Shown piece by piece: positions 52,276 through 61,520 of a stretch of 64,000 nucleotides of DNA. Numbering within the stretch: the first letter of the stretch is position 1; every line of letters starts with the position of its first letter. The position numbers and the translations under genes were made by a program. The DNA lies in assembly GCF_050589605.1 (NCBI RefSeq), contig NZ_JBNGOO010000006.1; one strand, given 5' to 3'. The stretch comes from Granulosicoccus sp947495035. Lineage in GTDB: Bacteria; Pseudomonadota; Gammaproteobacteria; Granulosicoccales; Granulosicoccaceae. The notes below the pieces were generated by a model. It was not told the origin of the DNA, did not search any database, and saw only the letters and a list, made by a program, of their open reading frames with translations.

Positions 52276-52287
52276 GAGAGGTATCCT

Positions 52288-53268
52288 TCAGCTGAGAGTG
52301 GGGCCGGGATGCGAGGCCAGAAAGGCTTCCAGTTCGGCAGTGGTTGGCATGGCAGGGGCACAGCCGACGCGGGCAACGACCATGGAGGCGCAGGCAGAGC
52401 CTCTCAAGACGGCATCCTGCAACTCACGGCCATCGGCCAGGGCTGCAATGAAACCGCCCATGAAACTGTCGCCGGCACCAGTGGGCTTGAGGGCTTCCGC
52501 CGGATAGATGCCGGTACGAATTTCCTGCTCGGCGCTCAGAGTGATCGCACCCTGCTCGCCCATCTTGTAGACAACGATGGCCGCACCGTCGCGGGCCAGC
52601 TGCCGCGCCTTGTCCAGGCCACCTTCATGGTCGCCGGCCATGAAGCCGAATTCGACATCATTGCCGATGATGATGTCGCACAGTTCGCCGGCGCGGCTGT
52701 AGACCTCGGCGGCATCTGCAGCAGAAGCCCAGCTGTACGGTCGATAATCCACATCGAAAATCAGTGGAATACCTGCTTCCCGTGCCAGTTCGAAGGCGCG
52801 GAATGCAGCGCTGCGTGAGGGCTCGACGGCCAATACCGTGCCCGTGGTGATCAGTGCGGAAAAGCCTGAATAGTCCACGGCCTCGACATCGTCCATACTC
52901 ATCTGAAAGTCTGCTGCACCATTCCGATAGATGACCGTCTGATGACCTTCCAGCCGACTCTCCGAGACAGCCAGAGAATTGCGGAATTCTCCGCCAACGG
53001 AACGCACATGCTGGCGCTCGATCCCGTAGTGATCCAGCTGCTCCAGACAGAAGCGACCGATAGCGTCATCGGATACACAGGTAACCAGCGACGTCTGACC
53101 GCCGTGCCGGCCGATGGCCACGCAGATGTTGGCGGAAGACCCCCCCAGACTGGCGGAAAATGTCGCTGCCTGCTCGATCGCGGTACCAGCGGGTTCGGGA
53201 CTGAAGTCCATGCCGGCACGACCCAGTACGACAAAGCGCTTGCCCTTCAACATGTTCTGAGCATTCAT
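52288..53268 (-). CDS. iolC: 5-dehydro-2-deoxygluconokinase
   Basis: A 326-aa PfkB-family kinase that phosphorylates 2-deoxy-5-keto-gluconate at O6. The sugar-binding SLGGSSANICVAIGRHGG block (34-51) and the nucleotide-site KPTGAGDSFMGGFIAAL with its catalytic Asp are standard PfkB motifs. Its start overlaps the iolD stop by four bases (ATGA), so the two genes are translationally coupled. Confidence 0.93.
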   Translation of the reverse strand: MNAQNMLKGKRFVVLGRAGMDFSPEPAGTAIEQAATFSASLGGSSANICVAIGRHGGQTSLVTCVSDDAIGRFCLEQLDHYGIERQHVRSVGGEFRNSLAVSESRLEGHQTVIYRNGAADFQMSMDDVEAVDYSGFSALITTGTVLAVEPSRSAAFRAFELAREAGIPLIFDVDYRPYSWASAADAAEVYSRAGELCDIIIGNDVEFGFMAGDHEGGLDKARQLARDGAAIVVYKMGEQGAITLSAEQEIRTGIYPAEALKPTGAGDSFMGGFIAALADGRELQDAVLRGSACASMVVARVGCAPAMPTTAELEAFLASHPGPTLS

Positions 53269-55148
53269 ACGCCGCGTCGCTGCCGGCTGCGGCTCGACTC
53301 CACTTCCCGGTGCGCCTCCAAGACCCTGTCACTGTCACTGACTTGTGGCGTCCCGACTTCCCACCAGGTATGACCTTCTGTCGTCCAGCCTTCATAGGCA
53401 TCGACCTTCATGACGATCACCGAGGTCTTGCTGGCAGCCTTGGCACGCTTGAACGCCTCGGCAAGTTCGGCGGCGTTTTCCACGGTCTCCGCAATTGCGC
53501 CCATGGCATGGGCATGCGCTTCGAAATCCACGGCAAACGGGTCCACCGCCGTTGGTGTATCGGCAATCAGATTGTTGAAGCTCTCGTTGCCCGTGTTGTT
53601 CTGCAGCTTGTTGATGACGGCAAAGCCACCGTTGTCCAGCACCAGAATGATCAGCTTCTTGTCCGTCAGCACGCTGGAATAGATGTCCGAATTCATCATC
53701 AGGTAGGAGCCATCCCCGGTGAAGACGATGGTGTCCTTGTCGGCCTGCTTTTCCGACTGTGCAATTCTGGCCCCCCAGCCACCGGCTATCTCGTAGCCCA
53801 TGCAGGAAAAACCGAACTCTATATCCACGGTACCGGCATCCAGCGTGCGCCAGTTGGCCGCCACTTCAGCCGGCAGACCACCGGCGGCAGCAACGATGCG
53901 ATCTTGCGGGTCGCACAGCTCATTGACCACGCCGATGGCCTGGGCATAGGAGTTGGGTCGGTTGCCATGGGCAACATTCACCGCCACATAGGCATCCCAC
54001 TTCTCACGCTCTTCGGCGGCGAAGTCGACCCAGGACTGTTCAAAGGCATGCCCGCCCATCAGCACGGACAGTTGCTCCAATGCCAGCCTTGCATCACCCA
54101 CAACCGACAATGCGCCGTGCTTGCCCGCATCATGACGTCCCGCATTGACGGCAATGAAATCGGCATCCTGTGCGAACGCTGTCCAGGAACCGGTGGTGAA
54201 ATCCTGCAGGCGGGTCCCCACGGCCAGAATCACATCGGCCTTCTCTGCCAGCGTATTGGCAGAGTTCGAGCCCGTCACGCCAATTGGTCCCGCATTCAGC
54301 GGATGGGTGGCCTGGAGATTGGCACGACCGGCAATGGTTTCCACCACGGGTATGCGGTGCGTCTCGGCAAAGGCGACAAGCTCCTTGACCGCGCCGGAAT
54401 ACTGCACCCCGCCACCGGCGATGATCAGTGGGCGCTCGGCACTCTTGAGACGCGTCACGGCATCCGCCAGCTCGTGCACATCGGGGGTTGCGCGCCGGAT
54501 GCGATGAACTCGTCGCTCGAAGAAGCTGTCCGGATAGTCATACGCCCAGCCCTGTACATCCTGTGGCAAGCCCAGAAAGGCTGGCCCGCAATCGGCCGGA
54601 TCGAGCATCGTCGCCACCGCATTGGGCAGACTCTGGATGATCTGCGCCGGATGCACGATACGATCCCAGTAACGTGTGACCGCCTTGAACGCATCATTGA
54701 CCCCCAGGCTCGGGTTGTTGAAATGTTCCATCTGCTGCAGCACCGGATCAGGCAGGCGCGTCACATAGGTGTCGCCACACAGCATCAGCATGGGCAGTCG
54801 ATTGGCATGTGCCAGTGCCGCAGAGGTCAGCAGATTGGAGGTACCCGGCCCGGCAGAGGCGGTACAGAACATGATGCGGCGACGCAAGTGATACTTGGCA
54901 TAGGCGGCAGCCGCGAAGCCCATGCTTTGCTCGTTCTGACCGCGATACAGCGGCAGAGCATCGCGGTGCTGGTACAGCGCCTCACCGAGACAGGTGACAT
55001 TGCCGTGGCCGAAGATGCCGAACCCACCGCCGAACAGACGCTGCTCCTCACCGTCGATGACAATGTACTGATTGGCCATCCAGCGAACGATAGCCTGGGC
55101 CAGAGTAAGTCGGGTAGATGTGCCTGTGCGGTCATCAGTCATGATCAT
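53265..55148 (-). CDS. iolD: 3D-(3,5/4)-trihydroxycyclohexane-1,2-dione hydrolase
   Basis: A 627-aa thiamin-diphosphate enzyme (usual about 620-640) that opens the inositol ring in the third step of inositol breakdown. The N-terminal domain holds FGGGFGIFGHGNVTCLGEAL, the central domain the NAD/FAD-like LIIAGGGVQYSGAV, and the C-terminal TPP site GDGSYLMMNSDIYSSV with later DNGGFAVINKLQ. The start is ATG 55148, with a second in-frame ATG at 55142 that is just as usable. It is the first gene of the leftward iol operon, divergent from iolE. Confidence 0.95.
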   Translation of the reverse strand: MIMTDDRTGTSTRLTLAQAIVRWMANQYIVIDGEEQRLFGGGFGIFGHGNVTCLGEALYQHRDALPLYRGQNEQSMGFAAAAYAKYHLRRRIMFCTASAGPGTSNLLTSAALAHANRLPMLMLCGDTYVTRLPDPVLQQMEHFNNPSLGVNDAFKAVTRYWDRIVHPAQIIQSLPNAVATMLDPADCGPAFLGLPQDVQGWAYDYPDSFFERRVHRIRRATPDVHELADAVTRLKSAERPLIIAGGGVQYSGAVKELVAFAETHRIPVVETIAGRANLQATHPLNAGPIGVTGSNSANTLAEKADVILAVGTRLQDFTTGSWTAFAQDADFIAVNAGRHDAGKHGALSVVGDARLALEQLSVLMGGHAFEQSWVDFAAEEREKWDAYVAVNVAHGNRPNSYAQAIGVVNELCDPQDRIVAAAGGLPAEVAANWRTLDAGTVDIEFGFSCMGYEIAGGWGARIAQSEKQADKDTIVFTGDGSYLMMNSDIYSSVLTDKKLIILVLDNGGFAVINKLQNNTGNESFNNLIADTPTAVDPFAVDFEAHAHAMGAIAETVENAAELAEAFKRAKAASKTSVIVMKVDAYEGWTTEGHTWWEVGTPQVSDSDRVLEAHREVESSRSRQRRGV

Positions 55149-55195
55149 TGCTCGCTATCGGGTTACGGGCCCGGCAAATGGATGGACGCCTTGTA

Positions 55196-55225
55196 TTGAC
55201 GATCTGTCAGCACACAGAATACAAT
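55196..55225 (+). promoter_or_regulatory. Sigma-70 promoter of iolE
   Basis: TTGACG (55196-55201) and TACAAT (55220-55225) are separated by 18 bases, close to consensus. The start of transcription would fall near 55232, within the LacI-type palindrome that begins 3 bases downstream, an arrangement that fits repression. Confidence 0.65.
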
Positions 55226-55228
55226 AAA

Positions 55229-55242
55229 TGCAACCGGTTGCA
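55229..55242. promoter_or_regulatory. LacI-type operator palindrome between iolD and iolE
   Basis: TGCAACCGGTTGCA is a perfect 14-bp palindrome with a central CG, the usual form of a LacI/GalR-family operator. The identical 14 bases recur at 62431-62444 upstream of the second iol operon, and the only LacI-family gene in view lies between them. It covers the expected transcription start of iolE and a TTGCAA that could serve as the -35 of iolD. Confidence 0.8.
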
Positions 55243-55264
55243 AACCATTGGAAACCCACTACGC

Positions 55265-56158
55265 ATGAGTACAAGAATTGGTAATGCCCCCTGCTCCTGG
55301 GGTGTCGAGTTCGCCAAAGACGAACGCAATCCTGCCTGGCAGACCGTCCTTGACCAGTGCAGCCGTGCCGGTTACTCGGGGATCGAGCTGGGTCCGGTCG
55401 GCTACATGCCCGAAGACCCTGCCGAACTGGGCGATGCCCTGGCTGCCCGAGATCTCACGCTGATCGGCGGTGTCGTTTTCCGTGCCTTTCATGATCCTGC
55501 CCAATGGGACGATGTGATGGATGGTGCGGTCAGGACCTGCAAGGCGCTGACCGCCCACGGCGCAAGGCATTTCGTGCTGATCGATTCCATTTCACCGCGC
55601 CGAGCCCCCACTGCCGGGCGTGGCGATGAAGCCGAACAGATGGATACCGCCGAGTGGAAGGCCTATCGCGACCGCATCATGACGATCGCGAAGATGGGCT
55701 ATGAGGAATACGGTCTGATTCCCGAAATCCACCCACATGCCGGAGGCTTCATGGATTTCGAACCCGAAGTGGAACGGCTGCTGGCCGAGACCGATCCGGA
55801 ACTGCTGAAGATCTGCATCGATACCGGTCATTGTACCTATGCAGGCTTCGACCCCATCGCCTTCATGCAAAGGCACATGGAGCGCATCACCTACGTGCAC
55901 TTCAAGACCACCGACCCGAAGATCAAGGCGGCAGCCATTGCCAATCGAACCGGCTTCTACGATGCCTGCGGTCAGGGAATCTTCTGCAATCTCGCCGACG
56001 GTGAAGTGGACTTCCCTGCCGTTCGCAAACTGCTTGTCGACAGCGGCTATGAAGGCTGGTGCACCATCGAACAGGATTGCGATCCGCGTCTGGATCCCGA
56101 TCCGGAAGGCGATGCCAGACTGAATCGCGAATACCTGCAATCCATAGGCTTTGCCTGA
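55265..56158 (+). CDS. iolE: Myo-inosose-2 dehydratase
   Basis: A 297-aa TIM-barrel dehydratase converting 2-keto-myo-inositol to 3D-trihydroxycyclohexane-1,2-dione, the substrate of IolD. The family start IGNAPCSWGVEFAKDERNPAW, then LIPEIHPHAGGFMD, KICIDTGHCTYAGFDP and CTIEQDCDP carry the metal-binding residues. ATG 55265 matches the family N terminus. The Gfo/Idh gene follows 25 bp later. Confidence 0.92.
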   Translation: MSTRIGNAPCSWGVEFAKDERNPAWQTVLDQCSRAGYSGIELGPVGYMPEDPAELGDALAARDLTLIGGVVFRAFHDPAQWDDVMDGAVRTCKALTAHGARHFVLIDSISPRRAPTAGRGDEAEQMDTAEWKAYRDRIMTIAKMGYEEYGLIPEIHPHAGGFMDFEPEVERLLAETDPELLKICIDTGHCTYAGFDPIAFMQRHMERITYVHFKTTDPKIKAAAIANRTGFYDACGQGIFCNLADGEVDFPAVRKLLVDSGYEGWCTIEQDCDPRLDPDPEGDARLNREYLQSIGFA

Positions 56159-56183
56159 TCTCACCACGGACGTATCGAAGAAC

Positions 56184-57341
56184 ATGAAAAAATTGCAATG
56201 GGGCATGATCGGCGGCGGCGAAGGCAGCCAGATCGGACCGGCTCACCGCCTGGGCGCCGGCCTGGATGGCCTGTTCGAGTTCAGTGCCGCTGCACTCGAC
56301 CACCGACCCGAGGCCGGTCGTCAGTATGGTCAGCAACTGGGCCTGGCAGCGGATCGCTCCTACGGAGACTGGCGGGAAATGCTGGCCGGAGAATCTGCCC
56401 GCGAAGACCGCATTCAACTGGTAACGGTGGCCACACCGAACTCCACCCATTTCGAGATCACCAAGGCCTTTCTGGAAGCCGGTTTTCACGTACTGTGCGA
56501 AAAGCCCATGACCATGACCGTCGATGAGGGTGAGCAGATCGTCAGGGCTGCCGAACAGAACCAGCGCATCTGCGCGGTGAACTACGGCTATTCCGGTTAC
56601 TCTCTGGTTCGCCACATGCGGGCCATGATTGCGCGCGGCGACCTGGGCAGAATCCGCCTGGTCAATGCCGAGTTTGCTCATGGACATCATGCCGATGCGG
56701 CCGATGCCGACAATCCACGCGTGCGCTGGCGCTACGATCCGGCCCAGGCCGGCGTCTCCGCGCAGTTTGCCGACTGCGGCATTCATGCCCTGCACATGGC
56801 CAGTTTCGTCACCGGAGAGGAAGTCACGCGACTGTCTGCCGATACCGTCTCCTGCATCGCCTCACGCGAGCTCGAAGATGATGCCATGGTCAATTTCCGC
56901 ATGAGCGGTGGCACAGTCGGTCGCCTGTGGACCTCATCCATAGCCATCGGTCGGCAGCACGGCCTGGGGATTCAGGTGTTTGGTGAGAAAGGCGGCTTGC
57001 GCTGGTCACAGGAGCATCCCAACCAGCTGTACTGGATGCCCCTGAACGAGCGTCTGCAGATCATCGAACGCGGCGAAGCCAATCTCTCCCCAGAAGCGGA
57101 TCGCACCACACGCGTCACCATCGGCCATGCCGAAGGCATGCCGCTGGCTTTTGCCAACATCTACAAGGATCTGGCCGAGGCCATCCGGGCCAGCAATGAA
57201 GGTCGTGCCATTGACCCGGCAGCGGATCTCTACCCGCGTGCCGCTGATGGCCTGCGTTCGATGGCAGCGGTGGTGGCGGTGGCCGAGTCTGGCGCAGCCG
57301 AAGGCCAGTGGGTTGATGCCCGCCCGCCGATGTTTCGCTGA
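56184..57341 (+). CDS. Gfo/Idh/MocA-family dehydrogenase of the inositol cluster
   Basis: A 385-aa NAD(P)-dependent enzyme with the Rossmann motif GMIGGGEGSQIGPAHRLG (7-24) and catalytic lysine in LCEKPMTMTVDEG. QFADCGIHALHMASFVTG is the conserved second-domain helix. It is downstream of iolE in the same transcript and is the best local candidate for the inositol or inosose dehydrogenase (IolG or IolW/IolX role). Its GGGEGSQIG form is the longer variant seen in many dehydrogenases paired with TIM-barrel isomerases, so the exact substrate is open. Confidence 0.85.
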   Translation: MKKLQWGMIGGGEGSQIGPAHRLGAGLDGLFEFSAAALDHRPEAGRQYGQQLGLAADRSYGDWREMLAGESAREDRIQLVTVATPNSTHFEITKAFLEAGFHVLCEKPMTMTVDEGEQIVRAAEQNQRICAVNYGYSGYSLVRHMRAMIARGDLGRIRLVNAEFAHGHHADAADADNPRVRWRYDPAQAGVSAQFADCGIHALHMASFVTGEEVTRLSADTVSCIASRELEDDAMVNFRMSGGTVGRLWTSSIAIGRQHGLGIQVFGEKGGLRWSQEHPNQLYWMPLNERLQIIERGEANLSPEADRTTRVTIGHAEGMPLAFANIYKDLAEAIRASNEGRAIDPAADLYPRAADGLRSMAAVVAVAESGAAEGQWVDARPPMFR

Positions 57342-57381
57342 TCCGTCACGACCAGTGGCAGGAAGACCGTGTCCGCTAGCC

Positions 57382-58389
57382 TCAAGGGCGCGGGCGCGGT
57401 CGCAAAGTACTTCGTTCCACCACCGTACTGGGAAACAGCCGGGCCTCCGGATAGCGGTCCGGCTCCTCCAGCATGGCCACGATCAGTTCGATCGATGAAC
57501 TGATGATCTGCGCAATCGGTTGCCGGATGGTCGTCAGGGCAATGCTTTCCCAACCCGACATTTCCATATCGTTCAGCCCTATCACGCCGACATCTTCGGG
57601 AACCCGCAAACCGGCATCCCGGATGGCGCTCAGCGCGCCAATGGACAGCACATCATCCCCGCAGAAATAGGCCTCGGCTGGCTGCCCCTGCAACAGACGC
57701 AGCATTTCCCTGCGCCCCGCCTCGAAGGAATAATTGTCAGCATGGGAATACGTGACCTCGACCTGCTCATGCAATGCCAGCTCGGCCAGAAAGCCCTGCT
57801 GACGATCCTGTGTCGAGGTTGCTGTTTCCGGCCCTCCCAGGAAGGCAACACGCCTGTAGTCCCTCTCCAGCAGTTCACGCGCCGCAATCCGACCGCATTC
57901 GACATTGTCGATACCGACGACGTGTACCTGTGGTGAACTGGACTGCCGGCCGAAGGAATGCACCACCGGCATGCCGGCCTGCCGAAAGGCTTGCGAGAAC
58001 TCCGGGGTCAGAGTGGAGGATGCAACGATGACCCCGTCCACCGAGTACTGTCGCAACATGCGCAGTGAATTGCCGGGATCGGTCTCCTCACTGAGGTTCA
58101 CCAGCAAGGGGCGCAAGCCCCTGTCCTGCAGGCCACGAGTGAACAGATCGAAGACTTCCAGAAAGATCGGGTTGTGAAAGTTGTTCGAGACCAGTCCGAT
58201 GAGCCGTGTACGCCCGGTGGTCAGGCTCGATGCCAGCGCATTCGGCATGTAGCCCAGCTCCGCAGCGGCCTTCTCAACCTTGCGTCGCATGGTTTCCGAG
58301 ACGGAGGCACCATCGGTGAAGGCACGTGATACGGCGGAACGTGACACACCCGCGCGTTCCGCCACATCCTTGAGTGTGACCACACTCAC
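57382..58389 (-). CDS. LacI-family transcriptional regulator, probable regulator of the iol cluster
   Basis: A 335-aa repressor with an N-terminal LacI helix-turn-helix and hinge (VTLKDVAERAGVSRSAVSRAFTDGASVSETMRRKVEKAAAELGYMPNALASSL, about 4-57) and a periplasmic-binding-like effector domain (FCGDDVLSIGALSAIRDAGLRVPEDVGVIGLNDMEM). It is the last gene of the transporter operon. The two TGCAACCGGTTGCA palindromes upstream of this operon and between iolD and iolE are the likely targets. An inositol or inosose-type inducer is inferred. The start is GTG 58389; GTG 58383 is also possible. Confidence 0.88.
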   Translation of the reverse strand: MSVVTLKDVAERAGVSRSAVSRAFTDGASVSETMRRKVEKAAAELGYMPNALASSLTTGRTRLIGLVSNNFHNPIFLEVFDLFTRGLQDRGLRPLLVNLSEETDPGNSLRMLRQYSVDGVIVASSTLTPEFSQAFRQAGMPVVHSFGRQSSSPQVHVVGIDNVECGRIAARELLERDYRRVAFLGGPETATSTQDRQQGFLAELALHEQVEVTYSHADNYSFEAGRREMLRLLQGQPAEAYFCGDDVLSIGALSAIRDAGLRVPEDVGVIGLNDMEMSGWESIALTTIRQPIAQIISSSIELIVAMLEEPDRYPEARLFPSTVVERSTLRPRPRP

Positions 58390-58392
58390 CCC

Positions 58393-58593
58393 TCAGTGCC
58401 CGGCAGTGTCATCCGGCCAGTTGCACAGGAACAACTGCCACAGCGCATAAACCCCCATGGCTCCGAAAATGATGCCCCAGAACGGGGCGCCGGTAATGAA
58501 TTCGAAAACAGCCCAGCCCAGACAGACGGCGACCAGCACCACACGGCGCCAGATCGGCCGAAAGAAGTCTATGTGCAGTTCAAACAATTGCAT
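58393..58593 (-). CDS. 66-aa two-helix membrane protein in the iol transport operon
   Basis: A small protein beginning MQLFELHIDFFRPIWRRVVLVAVCLGWAVFEFITG and ending FLCNWPDDTAGH, with two membrane helices (about 17-33 and 37-52). It lies 3 bp before the regulator gene and 16 bp after the ATPase gene, in the same transcript. It resembles the short 'DUF'-type membrane proteins found in some sugar operons, but I do not recognise the family. A transporter accessory role is a guess. Confidence 0.65.
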   Translation of the reverse strand: MQLFELHIDFFRPIWRRVVLVAVCLGWAVFEFITGAPFWGIIFGAMGVYALWQLFLCNWPDDTAGH

Positions 58594-58609
58594 GATTGTC
58601 GTGTTCGCA

Positions 58610-59380
58610 TCAGGCAGCGCCTGCGTATTCGGCCCCGGTCTTGGCGCCAGTAATGTAGGACACGACATCCTGCCCGTCGGTTTCCGACGCATTCAGGTTG
58701 GCCACGATCCTACCCCGTCTGAACACGATTATACGATCAACCAGGTCGAATACCTGTCGCATGTTGTGACTGATCAGAATCAGTGGTTCGCCAGCCGCCT
58801 TCAACGTTCGAACGATGTTTTCCACCTGTTCGGTTTCCTGCACACCCAGTGCGGCAGTCGGCTCATCCATGATGGTCAGCTTCGAATGGAAGGTGGCCGT
58901 CCGGGCGATGGCCACGCACTGACGCTGACCACCCGACATGTTGCGAATGGGGTTGTTGATATTGGGAATCTTGACAGCCGTGCGCTTCAATCCTTCCTCG
59001 GTGGCCTTTCGCATGCCGCGACGGTCGAGAATGGAAAACGGTCCCAGATTCAACAGCGTCTTTTCCCGGCCGAGAAACAGATTGGACGGCACATCCAGAT
59101 CATCTGCCAGAGCCAAGGTCTGAAACACCGTCTCGATACCCGCTTCACGCGCATCCAGTGGACCGGAAAAGTGCACCTCCTTGCCCAGAAAGAACAGCTT
59201 GCCTCGCGTCGGCTGCTCGACACCGGTAATCTGGCGGACGAATGTCGATTTGCCCGCCCCATTGTCCCCCATGATTGCCACGTGTTCACCGGCACGCAGC
59301 TCGAAATTTGCATCGTTGAGGGCGTGCACACCACCGTAGTGCTTGGTCAGTCCTTCGGTCTTGAGAATGATGTCGCTCAT
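58610..59380 (-). CDS. Ribose-type sugar ABC transporter ATP-binding protein (single domain)
   Basis: A 256-aa ATPase with Walker A GDNGAGKS, signature NMSGGQRQCVAIAR, Walker B LTIMDEPTAAL and the H-loop in LISHNMRQV. It is half the length of RbsA, having a single nucleotide-binding domain, as in other CUT2 importers that dimerise one ATPase (Frc type). ATG 59380 is 4 bp from the permease stop. Confidence 0.92.
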   Translation of the reverse strand: MSDIILKTEGLTKHYGGVHALNDANFELRAGEHVAIMGDNGAGKSTFVRQITGVEQPTRGKLFFLGKEVHFSGPLDAREAGIETVFQTLALADDLDVPSNLFLGREKTLLNLGPFSILDRRGMRKATEEGLKRTAVKIPNINNPIRNMSGGQRQCVAIARTATFHSKLTIMDEPTAALGVQETEQVENIVRTLKAAGEPLILISHNMRQVFDLVDRIIVFRRGRIVANLNASETDGQDVVSYITGAKTGAEYAGAA

Positions 59381-59384
59381 GTGT

Positions 59385-60416
59385 TCAACTCTCCGCTGCG
59401 CGTCGCTTCTGACGATAGACATCTGCCACCACCGCTCCCACGATGATGCCGCCCTTGATCATTTCCTGGTAGAAGGCATCCAGCCGGATGAAGGTAAAAC
59501 CGGAAATGATGACACCGAATATCAACATGCCGATGGCCGTACCGATCAGGGAACCACGTCCGCCGGCCAGGGATACGCCACCAATGACCGTCATTGCGAT
59601 GGCATCAAGTTCGTACATCACTCCCATGCCCGATTGCGCTGTCAGACCCCGTGCAGCCAGGACCATTGCCGCCACCCCCGCCAACAGACCGGCGATGGAA
59701 TAGACCAGCACCAGGTGTCGTTCGACATTGATACCCGACATGCGAGCTGCGTCCTGGTTGGAACCGATGGCATAGGTATGCTTGCCATAGACGGTGTAGG
59801 TCATGATCAGGTGGAACAGCAGAAGAATGCCCAGAAAGATGAACACCGGCATCATGCCTTCACCCAATGCGGCAAACTGATCGGTGGGAAAAGACACTGG
59901 CTGACCTTTGGTCCACCACTTGGCCACGCCTCTGGCCGAGACCATCATGCCAAGTGTGGCAATGAATGGCGGAATCTTCGTATACGCGATCAGGGCTCCA
60001 TTGATGAAGCCTGCCAACAGGCCACACGCCAGCCCCACGGCAATGGGAATGATGACAGGCAGATCTACCCAACCCTGTTGCAGGAAGATGGCCTTGTCAT
60101 AGCTGCCAACCTGCGCAAAACTCATGGCGATCATCGCCGTGGCACCCACTACCGAGCCGGATGAGAGATCGATACCACCAGTGATGATGACCTGCGTGAC
60201 ACCGATCGCAATGATACCGATGATCGATACCTGCAGAATCATGATCTTGAGTCGAACGACGTTGCCAAAGAAGCTCTGATCGCGGACCACCCAGCCCAGT
60301 ATCTCGAAGATGATGGCGATGCCGATCAGTCCGATCAGGGCATTGAGCTCTGGCGGCCAATGGCGCTTTTTCTTGGTTACAGGCAACGCAGCACCCGCGG
60401 CTGATTCTCCCACCAT
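59385..60416 (-). CDS. Ribose-type sugar ABC transporter permease
   Basis: A 343-aa inner-membrane protein with 8-10 helices in the CUT2 (RbsC-like) pattern: GVTQVIITGGIDLSSGSVVGATAMIAMSFA, GALIAYTKIPPFIATLGMMVSARGVAKWWTKGQPVSF and TVIGGVSLAGGRGSLIGTAIGMLIFGVIISG. Genomic context points to myo-inositol as the solute. Start at ATG 60416. Confidence 0.92.
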   Translation of the reverse strand: MVGESAAGAALPVTKKKRHWPPELNALIGLIGIAIIFEILGWVVRDQSFFGNVVRLKIMILQVSIIGIIAIGVTQVIITGGIDLSSGSVVGATAMIAMSFAQVGSYDKAIFLQQGWVDLPVIIPIAVGLACGLLAGFINGALIAYTKIPPFIATLGMMVSARGVAKWWTKGQPVSFPTDQFAALGEGMMPVFIFLGILLLFHLIMTYTVYGKHTYAIGSNQDAARMSGINVERHLVLVYSIAGLLAGVAAMVLAARGLTAQSGMGVMYELDAIAMTVIGGVSLAGGRGSLIGTAIGMLIFGVIISGFTFIRLDAFYQEMIKGGIIVGAVVADVYRQKRRAAES

Positions 60417-60446
60417 GACGATTAAGACTCCTGTTCAAGACCGAAG

Positions 60447-60468
60447 GGGCAGCCTGCAAAGGCTGCCC
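60447..60468 (-). promoter_or_regulatory. Intercistronic stem-loop between binding-protein and permease genes
   Basis: GGGCAGCCT (60447-60455) and AGGCTGCCC (60460-60468) form a perfect 9-bp stem with a 4-base loop, 25 bp after the binding-protein stop. Such hairpins commonly end part of the transcripts or protect the upstream message, giving excess binding protein over membrane subunits. Confidence 0.6.
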
Positions 60469-60493
60469 ACAAGACAAACTACATCGTGTGAAA

Positions 60494-61426
60494 TCAGAAC
60501 TGATCCACGTTAGCGGGAGTGACCAGCTGGAAGGGGATATAGACTTTCTGTTCAACCTCTTCGCCGGCGACCAGCTTCAGCGCCGTATCGACAGAACCTG
60601 CGCCCTGACCTGCCGCATCCTGAAAGACAGTGACGTCAAGATCACCCGCCTTCATCGCAGCCAGTGCATCGGATGTGGCATCCACACCACCCACCACGAC
60701 GTCCGCCATGTCCATGCCGGCGGCCTTCATGCCCTGGATGGCGCCGATCGCCATTTCGTCATTGTTGGCCAGCACCGCATCGAACTCGACCCCACCCGAG
60801 ATCCAGTTGGTCATCAGATCCTGGCTCTCGACACGGCTCCAGTTGGCAGTCTGCTCTTCCACGATGTTCATGAAGTTGCACATATCCATGCCAACGACAT
60901 CCTTGACGTCCTTGGTGCGCTGCACCGCAGCCTGATTGCTCAACTGCCCCATCATGACCACAACATTGGCACCGCCGGACTTGCCCGCAGCACGCAACTC
61001 CTTGCAGACCTCGAAAGCGGACAAGGTACCGGACTCGATTTCGTTGGAGCCCACGAAAGACTGATTGTCAGGCAATTCGTTGACGTTGACCGGCTCACGA
61101 TTGAGATAGACCATCGGGATACCTGCATCGGCAGCAGCCTTCGACATGGCAGCCGTGGCGTCGGTATCGACCGGATTGACGATGATGGCATCGACACCGG
61201 CGGCGATGAAATTCTGTATCTGATTGAGCTGCTTGCCGACGTCATTGGTGGCGTCCTCTACCTGGATATCGACGCCATCGATGGACTCGGCATGATCCGT
61301 CATTGCATTTCTCATGACGGTCAGAAAGTTGTCGTCGAAACTGGCAATGGTGGCGCCGATGGATTCAGCCATGGCTGATCCCGAGATCATGGTGGCAATC
61401 CCGGCAGCAATCAGTGTCTTCTTCAT
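60494..61426 (-). CDS. Ribose-type sugar ABC substrate-binding protein, probable inositol binder
   Basis: A 310-aa periplasmic protein of the RbsB family with a signal peptide cleaved near SAMA-ES. IGATIASFDDNFLTVMRNAM, IIVNPVDTDATAAMSKAAADAGIPMVYLNREPV, FVGSNEIESG, AVLANNDEMAIGAIQGMKAAG and VFQDAAGQGAGSVDTAL match the two-lobed fold and ligand hinge. The ATG at 61426 has AGGAGA just upstream. It lies in the iol regulon, so inositol is the expected ligand. Confidence 0.9.
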   Translation of the reverse strand: MKKTLIAAGIATMISGSAMAESIGATIASFDDNFLTVMRNAMTDHAESIDGVDIQVEDATNDVGKQLNQIQNFIAAGVDAIIVNPVDTDATAAMSKAAADAGIPMVYLNREPVNVNELPDNQSFVGSNEIESGTLSAFEVCKELRAAGKSGGANVVVMMGQLSNQAAVQRTKDVKDVVGMDMCNFMNIVEEQTANWSRVESQDLMTNWISGGVEFDAVLANNDEMAIGAIQGMKAAGMDMADVVVGGVDATSDALAAMKAGDLDVTVFQDAAGQGAGSVDTALKLVAGEEVEQKVYIPFQLVTPANVDQF

Positions 61427-61520
61427 TTCTCTTCTCCTGGTGTGGTGTCCGGTGCACAAGTTCTGAAACCGGAAAATGCCCTTGAACAGGGTTCTGTGAA
61501 AAACATGGTGGATTCGGTCA

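Noticed and set aside
53310..55199. Long open frame antisense to iolD
   Set aside because: The iolD frame has full family motifs; the 629-codon frame opposite it has no recognisable domain and is a by-product of GC-rich codon use.
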